Below are positions 13,723-17,383 of a stretch of DNA of 17,383 bases, piece by piece (positions within the stretch are counted from its first letter, which is position 1; every line of letters begins with the position of its first letter). This DNA comes from Defluviitaleaceae bacterium. GTDB lineage: Bacteria; Bacillota; Clostridia; Lachnospirales; WRAX01. Below the pieces are notes generated by a model, which had not been told where the DNA came from, did not search any database, and saw only the letters and a list, made by a program, of their open reading frames with translations. A program made the translations under genes and the position numbers. The stretch lies in the NCBI GenBank assembly GCA_009787945.1, contig WQSI01000029.1, positions 1-17,383 on the forward strand, read 5' to 3'.

Positions 13723-14868
13723 CTACATCAAAATTTGTCCTTGCGGCTCTTTCACGCTGTACACATATGCCAAAATTTCGGCAACAGCCTGCCAAAGTTC
13801 GGCGGGTATCTCATCCCCAACTTCCACTGCACTGTACAAAGTACGGGCGAGGGGCTTGTTTTCAACAATAACAACATCATGCTCGTTGGCAATATCACGG
13901 ATTCTCATTGCCAGATTATCCGCGCCTTTCGCCACAAGCACAGGGGCTTTGGCGGATAGTCTATTATACTTTACAACACAGGCAAAGTGGGTCGGGTTGG
14001 TGATTACAACATCAGCCCCTGGCACTTCCTGCATCATGCGGCGCATACTGGCTTCCCTCATCTTACCTTTTATCTTGCCTTTTATCATGGGGTCGCCTTC
14101 AGCTTGTTTGTGTTCGTCCTTAATTTCCTGTTTGTTCATTTTCAAATCTTTTTCATGTTTAAATTTATTATAAGTAAAGTCAATTGCTGCAACAAATACG
14201 TACAAAATACCGATTGTTATGCCTATGGTTACGTAGATATTAGCAAAATATATGATGGTTGTCCACAAATCCATGTAGAAAAACATGCTTATCATGTCAA
14301 TTTCGCTAATTAACACAAAGTAAACAACGGAGAGTATAACGGTAATTTTAATGGCAGATTTTAACAGCTCTATCAATGGTTTAAAGGAAAAGATTTTCTT
14401 CAAACCGTTTTTGGGGCTAAGTTTGGAAAATTTAGGTTGCATGGGCTTAAACGTGGGATTCCAACCAACCTGCATAATATTCACAAGAAGCCCCACCGCC
14501 ATAACCACCAGAGCAACAGGCAAAAATATCAATATAATTTGCCCGAATATTTCCCATATATGACGGCTCATTATTTCTGTATTCATCAAATCATCAACCC
14601 TGCCACCATTTATAAGGCTGGTTGTGATAAGCCCCGCAAGAATGTTTAGCATCCACGGAGCAAAAGCACTCAATGATGCAAAGGCAGCCACAAACAACAC
14701 AGCAGTGCCAATTTCCTGAGATTGAGCCACCTGACCCTCATCACGGGATTTTTTTCGCTTTTTGGGAGTCGCCTTTTCGGTCTTTTCGCCGCCGCCATCA
14801 TTGAAGAAACCTAAATGCATGGGGATAAGCGTCAATTTTATACTGTGGCTATGGACTATAGGTTTCAT
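13723..14868 (-). CDS. flhB: Flagellar export switch protein FlhB
   Basis: This 381-residue protein is the substrate-specificity switch of the export gate. After a variable N-terminus comes GGGEKTEKATPKKRKKSRDE (25-44), the classic FlhB start, then four membrane spans (about 56-75, 108-132, 172-190, 205-230) and a cytoplasmic domain. The autocleavage motif NPTH is at 291-294, within VITNPTHFACVVKYN, so self-cleavage between N291 and P292 is expected. The hinge with MIKGKIKGKMREASMRRMM precedes it. The ATG at 14868 overlaps the end of fliR by 20 bases and has no strong ribosome binding site, so it probably depends on coupling. A start at M17 (14820) would give a shorter N-terminus. The 20 or so residues before GGGEKTEK are longer than in Bacillus subtilis FlhB, where MKLRVDLQFFAGEKTEK begins directly. 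Confidence 0.97.
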   Translation of the reverse strand: MKPIVHSHSIKLTLIPMHLGFFNDGGGEKTEKATPKKRKKSRDEGQVAQSQEIGTAVLFVAAFASLSAFAPWMLNILAGLITTSLINGGRVDDLMNTEIMSRHIWEIFGQIILIFLPVALVVMAVGLLVNIMQVGWNPTFKPMQPKFSKLSPKNGLKKIFSFKPLIELLKSAIKITVILSVVYFVLISEIDMISMFFYMDLWTTIIYFANIYVTIGITIGILYVFVAAIDFTYNKFKHEKDLKMNKQEIKDEHKQAEGDPMIKGKIKGKMREASMRRMMQEVPGADVVITNPTHFACVVKYNRLSAKAPVLVAKGADNLAMRIRDIANEHDVVIVENKPLARTLYSAVEVGDEIPAELWQAVAEILAYVYSVKEPQGQILM

Positions 14869-15694
14869 TAGGAGCCATCCTCCAAATTACTTCAATAACA
14901 TTGTTCATAATATCATCCATTACAATTCCAAAAGCGGTTATTATAAAGGGCATGATGAAGTATATAATTACAAGCCCAACCATGACTTTAAGGGGCATAC
15001 CAACAACAAACACGTTCATGTTAGGTATGGCTTTAACTAAAATACCCAGTACAATATCAATCGTCAAAAGCGTGCCAACTATGGGCAACGCCATTCGTAA
15101 CCCCAGATGAAAGTAGCTAATCATCATGTCGATTACACGTCCTGCAAGATTAGCGTTGCCAATCACCTGACCCTGACCAAGACCAATTATGGAAAAACTG
15201 TCAAAAAACGCACGCAAAACCATATGAAACGCGCCCGATGTCAGGAAGAATATGCTGGCGGTAAAGAAATATAGCTGACCCGTAACAGGCATTTGTTGCA
15301 TGGAAAAAGGGTCCATTACGTCAACTATGCGAAATCCTATGGAAAAGTCTGTCAATTGCCCCACGAATTGGAATATCGAGAAGATAATCATAACAATCAT
15401 ACCGATAACAAGTCCCACCAAAAATTCCGTAACCATAAACATCATAAAGCCTACGATGCTAAATTCGTATGCAGGCAATTGCACGGCTCCCGACACAAAG
15501 GCTAAAAGCGCGATGCTAACAGCCAAAACGATTCTGCCTTGCAAGGGCAGGCTTTGTCCAGAGGTGATGGGCAGGATTATAAAAAACCCCATAACCCGCA
15601 CAAACACAGCCATAAAAACATCTACGTTAGCAAACAACTCCACCAAGGTTTGGGCAGCAGTTAAATCCATGGTGGCTAATTCCAAATGTTCCAC
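14849..15694 (-). CDS. fliR: Flagellar export gate protein FliR
   Basis: This roughly 281-residue polytopic protein, with FliP and FliQ, forms the FliPQR core of the export gate. Recognisable parts are FVRVMGFFIILPITSG near the N-terminus, LVGLVIGMIVMIIFSIFQFVG, DFSIGFRIVDVMDP, and a C-terminal GMPLKVMVGLVIIYFIMP, all in FliR order. About six membrane segments are visible. The start is uncertain. The GTG at 15694 abuts GAGGCG, the TTG at 15685 has GGCGGTGG five bases upstream, and the ATG at 15670 gives an N-terminus closest in length to known FliR. I give the longest form. It follows fliQ by 4 bases and overlaps flhB by 20. In some Clostridia FliR is fused to FlhB, but here a stop codon separates them and the frames differ. 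Confidence 0.94.
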   Translation of the reverse strand: MEHLELATMDLTAAQTLVELFANVDVFMAVFVRVMGFFIILPITSGQSLPLQGRIVLAVSIALLAFVSGAVQLPAYEFSIVGFMMFMVTEFLVGLVIGMIVMIIFSIFQFVGQLTDFSIGFRIVDVMDPFSMQQMPVTGQLYFFTASIFFLTSGAFHMVLRAFFDSFSIIGLGQGQVIGNANLAGRVIDMMISYFHLGLRMALPIVGTLLTIDIVLGILVKAIPNMNVFVVGMPLKVMVGLVIIYFIMPFIITAFGIVMDDIMNNVIEVIWRMAPNETYSP

Positions 15695-15698
15695 CGCC

Positions 15699-15971
15699 TC
15701 ACGTTATTATAAAATAAGGAATTTGCTCAAACAATGCATGCACAAAAGTCGTCAGATGATTAATCATCCAGTTACCAAATATTATAAGTGACAAAAACAC
15801 AGCCAAAATTTTGGGTACGAAGGCAAGGGTTGCCTCTTGTATGGAAGTTATGGTCTGGAACAAGCTGACCGCAAGACCAACAACCAACCCCAAAAGCAAA
15901 GGCGGCGCACCGACAATTATAACTGTCCAAATAGCGTTTTGCATCACAACCATTACATTTTCTTGGGACAC
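15699..15971 (-). CDS. fliQ: Flagellar export gate protein FliQ
   Basis: This 90-residue protein has two membrane helices, as expected for FliQ, which winds around the FliP-FliR core in four copies. The characteristic segment GAPPLLLGLVVGLAVSLFQT followed by ITSIQEATLAFVPKILAVFL is intact. It starts at GTG (15971) with AGGAGG eight bases upstream. The next in-frame ATG would remove six residues and lies too far from the site. It is 38 bases after fliP and 4 before the longest form of fliR. Confidence 0.96.
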   Translation of the reverse strand: MSQENVMVVMQNAIWTVIIVGAPPLLLGLVVGLAVSLFQTITSIQEATLAFVPKILAVFLSLIIFGNWMINHLTTFVHALFEQIPYFIIT

Positions 15972-16009
15972 AACCTAAGCCTCCTTTAGACACCTCTCGC
16001 AGACAATCG

Positions 16010-16858
16010 TCAGAAAGTCATCATAACGGTTTGCACAATCAACTGCCAACCATCAACCAACACAAACAGCATTATTTTGAAGGGTAACGAAATCATAACA
16101 GGCGGTAACATCATCATACCCATAGCCATCAACACCGACGCTACAACCATGTCAATTATAATGAAAGGTATGAAGATGAAAACACCGAAGGCAAAGCCCA
16201 CTGCAAGCTCATGGAGCATAAATGCAGGTATCAGGACATAGTTGGGTATGGTGTCAACATCAATAATAAAACCCTCTTCGTTAGTTTCGTAGGTTACACC
16301 TGCCATTTCAGAAAAAAATACGATGTTTTGCTGCATTTGAGTGCCAGGACGACCGAGCATAAATCGGCGCAACGCCGCCATGCCGTTTTCTATGGCCTCT
16401 TCTTGTGTTATATACCCCGCTGTCATTGGCTGAATGGCGTTTTCGTTGATTTCTGTAAAATAGGGATTCATTATAAACATGGTAAGCACCAGAGCAATAC
16501 CGATGAGAACTGTATTTGGCGGCATTTGCTGCGTGCCAAGCCCCGACCGCAAAAAAGAGAAGATAATTATTAGGCGGGTGAAGGATGTCATTACCACCAA
16601 AAGGGCGGGCAACAAAGCAACTATAACAGATAAAAATAGGATTTGTAGTGTTACAGAGCCTTGCAAAGCTTCGTCGTCCATGCCATCCGCAGGGGGCATA
16701 ATATAAATTTCTGGTAAACCAGGAAAAACCCCCGCCTGAGCCTGCTCTGACGCAAAACTTGAAGAAAAAGCCACAAAAACCAAAGCGCACACAAACAGGA
16801 TTTTCCACACCCGCTTGTGCTTGCTATAAGCTTTTACAATTTTCGCCATATTTTGCAT
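16010..16858 (-). CDS. fliP: Flagellar export gate protein FliP
   Basis: This 282-residue protein is the pore-forming FliP of the export gate. A cleavable-type signal sequence is visible (basic KHKRVWK, hydrophobic core, then FASEQAQA around residues 35-43). Then come the first membrane spans (QILFLSVIVALLPALLVVM), the conserved TSFTRLIIIFSFLRSGLGTQ and PPNTVLIGIALVLTMFIM, a periplasm-facing loop, and the C-terminal helices with LHELAVGFAFGVFIFIPFII and VMISLPFKIMLFVLVDGW. All FliP signature blocks are present. I chose the ATG at 16858, with AAGGGA a few bases upstream. A TTG at 16873 would place that purine run inside the gene. The gap of 49 bases to fliO and 38 to fliQ contains no other feature that I can see. 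Confidence 0.98.
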   Translation of the reverse strand: MQNMAKIVKAYSKHKRVWKILFVCALVFVAFSSSFASEQAQAGVFPGLPEIYIMPPADGMDDEALQGSVTLQILFLSVIVALLPALLVVMTSFTRLIIIFSFLRSGLGTQQMPPNTVLIGIALVLTMFIMNPYFTEINENAIQPMTAGYITQEEAIENGMAALRRFMLGRPGTQMQQNIVFFSEMAGVTYETNEEGFIIDVDTIPNYVLIPAFMLHELAVGFAFGVFIFIPFIIIDMVVASVLMAMGMMMLPPVMISLPFKIMLFVLVDGWQLIVQTVMMTF

Positions 16859-16907
16859 AAATTCCCTTCCCAACGTAATTTAAGTAATTTGCCCGAAAAT
16901 GGGAATT

Positions 16908-17330
16908 CTATTCTTTTGGCTGGTTGTCGTCGCCTTCTGCACCCTTCTTTTTGGGCATAAAGCGGGATAAATAACCCTCAAAAGGCATGGCGGGCAACGG
17001 TTTGTTATCAATGGTGATAGATTCTCCGTTAACCTCGCCAAGAAGGGTTATGCCGTTACGGCTAACCCCAATAAGGAAAAATTTATCCCCAGCTTGTACC
17101 AATTGAACCGAATTATTAGGCCCAACGCCAACAGCTTCCACCATTTTGACATTACGATGACCACGACCGCCAGCACCCCTAGCCCGTCCCATAAGGCGTA
17201 TAGAAAAATATGCCAAAGCAAGTACCAAAGCAAGTGCACCAACAACAGTTATAAGTTGCCAAGCGGCCGACAGCCCATCCATGGTAAAACCAGCACCTTC
17301 AGGTGCTTGAATATACAAAAAGCTAAGCAT
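16908..17330 (-). CDS. fliO: Flagellar biosynthesis protein FliO
   Basis: This 140-residue membrane protein is FliO (FliZ in Bacillus subtilis), which helps FliP assemble into the export gate. A single membrane helix spans about residues 24-46 (WQLITVVGALALVLALAYFS). It is followed by a basic stretch (RLMGRARGAGGRGHRN) and the beta-rich FliO domain with VKMVEAVGVGPNNSVQLVQA, DKFFLIGVSRNGITLLGEV. The sequence family is weakly conserved, but placement between cheY and fliP makes the call firm. The ATG at 17330 lies 3 bases after the cheY stop. TAGGCTAG just upstream is a weak ribosome binding site, suggesting coupling to cheY. The C-terminus is charged and low complexity (KKKGAEGDDNQPKE). Confidence 0.93.
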   Translation of the reverse strand: MLSFLYIQAPEGAGFTMDGLSAAWQLITVVGALALVLALAYFSIRLMGRARGAGGRGHRNVKMVEAVGVGPNNSVQLVQAGDKFFLIGVSRNGITLLGEVNGESITIDNKPLPAMPFEGYLSRFMPKKKGAEGDDNQPKE

Positions 17331-17333
17331 AAT

Positions 17334-17383
17334 CTAGCCTATAACCTTTGCAACAGCCTCCAAAACCCTATCGTGCTGGAAGG
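17334..17383 (-). CDS. cheY: CheY response regulator, last codons (partial)
   Basis: The right edge holds a frame whose last 15 residues are FQHDRVLEAVAKVIG followed by TAG. The two bases before it (CC) allow a proline codon, giving the KPF start of the final CheY helix, as in KPFQxDRVLEA of many CheY proteins. The position just before fliO is where cheY lies in Bacillus subtilis and Clostridia. CheY carries the chemotaxis signal to the FliM/FliY switch and is the substrate of CheC. Only the C-terminal helix is visible, so the call rests on pattern and synteny. Confidence 0.75.
   Translation of the reverse strand, partial: FQHDRVLEAVAKVIG

Noticed and set aside
12940..13959. Long plus-strand open frame of 339 codons opposite flhA and flhB
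   Set aside because: It is the mirror of highly conserved flhA/flhB sequence, has low-complexity S/I/K/P-rich composition, no ribosome binding site and no family resemblance.
16859..16907. Gap between fliO and fliP considered for a terminator or regulatory hairpin
   Set aside because: No stable inverted repeat followed by a T-run could be found on the minus strand.
1..17383. tRNA, rRNA, CRISPR array, insertion sequence or phage gene
   Set aside because: The minus strand is filled end to end by coding genes with short gaps, and no repeat-spacer pattern, transposase or terminal inverted repeat was seen.

Overview
The window is a dense, entirely minus-strand stretch of a Gram-positive (Bacillota) genome. 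It is most likely from a clostridial, Lachnospirales-like anaerobe of low to moderate GC. The evidence is the gene order cheY-fliOPQR-flhB-flhA-flhF-flhG ... cheC-cheD ... sigD, the CheC/CheD adaptation pair, a DUF342/FapA gene after sigD, and strong AGGAGG-type ribosome binding sites. The assignment below Bacillota is inference.

Read in the direction of transcription, from high to low coordinates, the layout is as follows. 17383-11640: the last codons of cheY, then fliO, fliP, fliQ, fliR, flhB and flhA, which form the flagellar type III export gate. 11613-9489: flhF and flhG, the GTPase/ATPase pair that sets flagellar position and number. 9447-7590: a PilZ/YcgR-type c-di-GMP effector, then cheC (CheY-P phosphatase) and cheD (receptor deamidase). 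7576-5980: an unrecognised two-span membrane protein, a GNAT acetyltransferase and the motility sigma factor sigD. 5922-2873: fapA (DUF342), a small charged protein, a DUF6115/SwrB-like membrane protein and a membrane protein with an MltG-type LysM-like domain but no catalytic domain. 2868-1: genes with no known flagellar role, namely a CPBP membrane protease, class II fructose-bisphosphate aldolase, a small membrane protein, a nitroreductase and the start of an AlkC-like DNA alkylation repair protein.

Genes are separated by less than 60 bases and often overlap, and I saw no convincing terminator, so read-through along the whole window is plausible. The clearest regulatory signal is a consensus promoter (TTGACA, 17 bases, TATAAT with an extended TG) whose -35 box lies in the last codons of sigD. 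It would transcribe fapA and everything after it with the housekeeping sigma factor, independently of the upstream fla/che transcript.

The locus departs from the Bacillus subtilis fla/che order in several ways: cheB, cheA and cheW are absent between flhG and cheC, a PilZ gene sits there instead, a GNAT gene and a membrane gene sit between cheD and sigD, and metabolic genes rather than rpsB/tsf follow the SwrB-like region. I see no mobile element, RNA gene or CRISPR array. No stretch longer than 60 bases lacks a gene. The unexplained content is a handful of small conserved-context proteins rather than a clearly new system.
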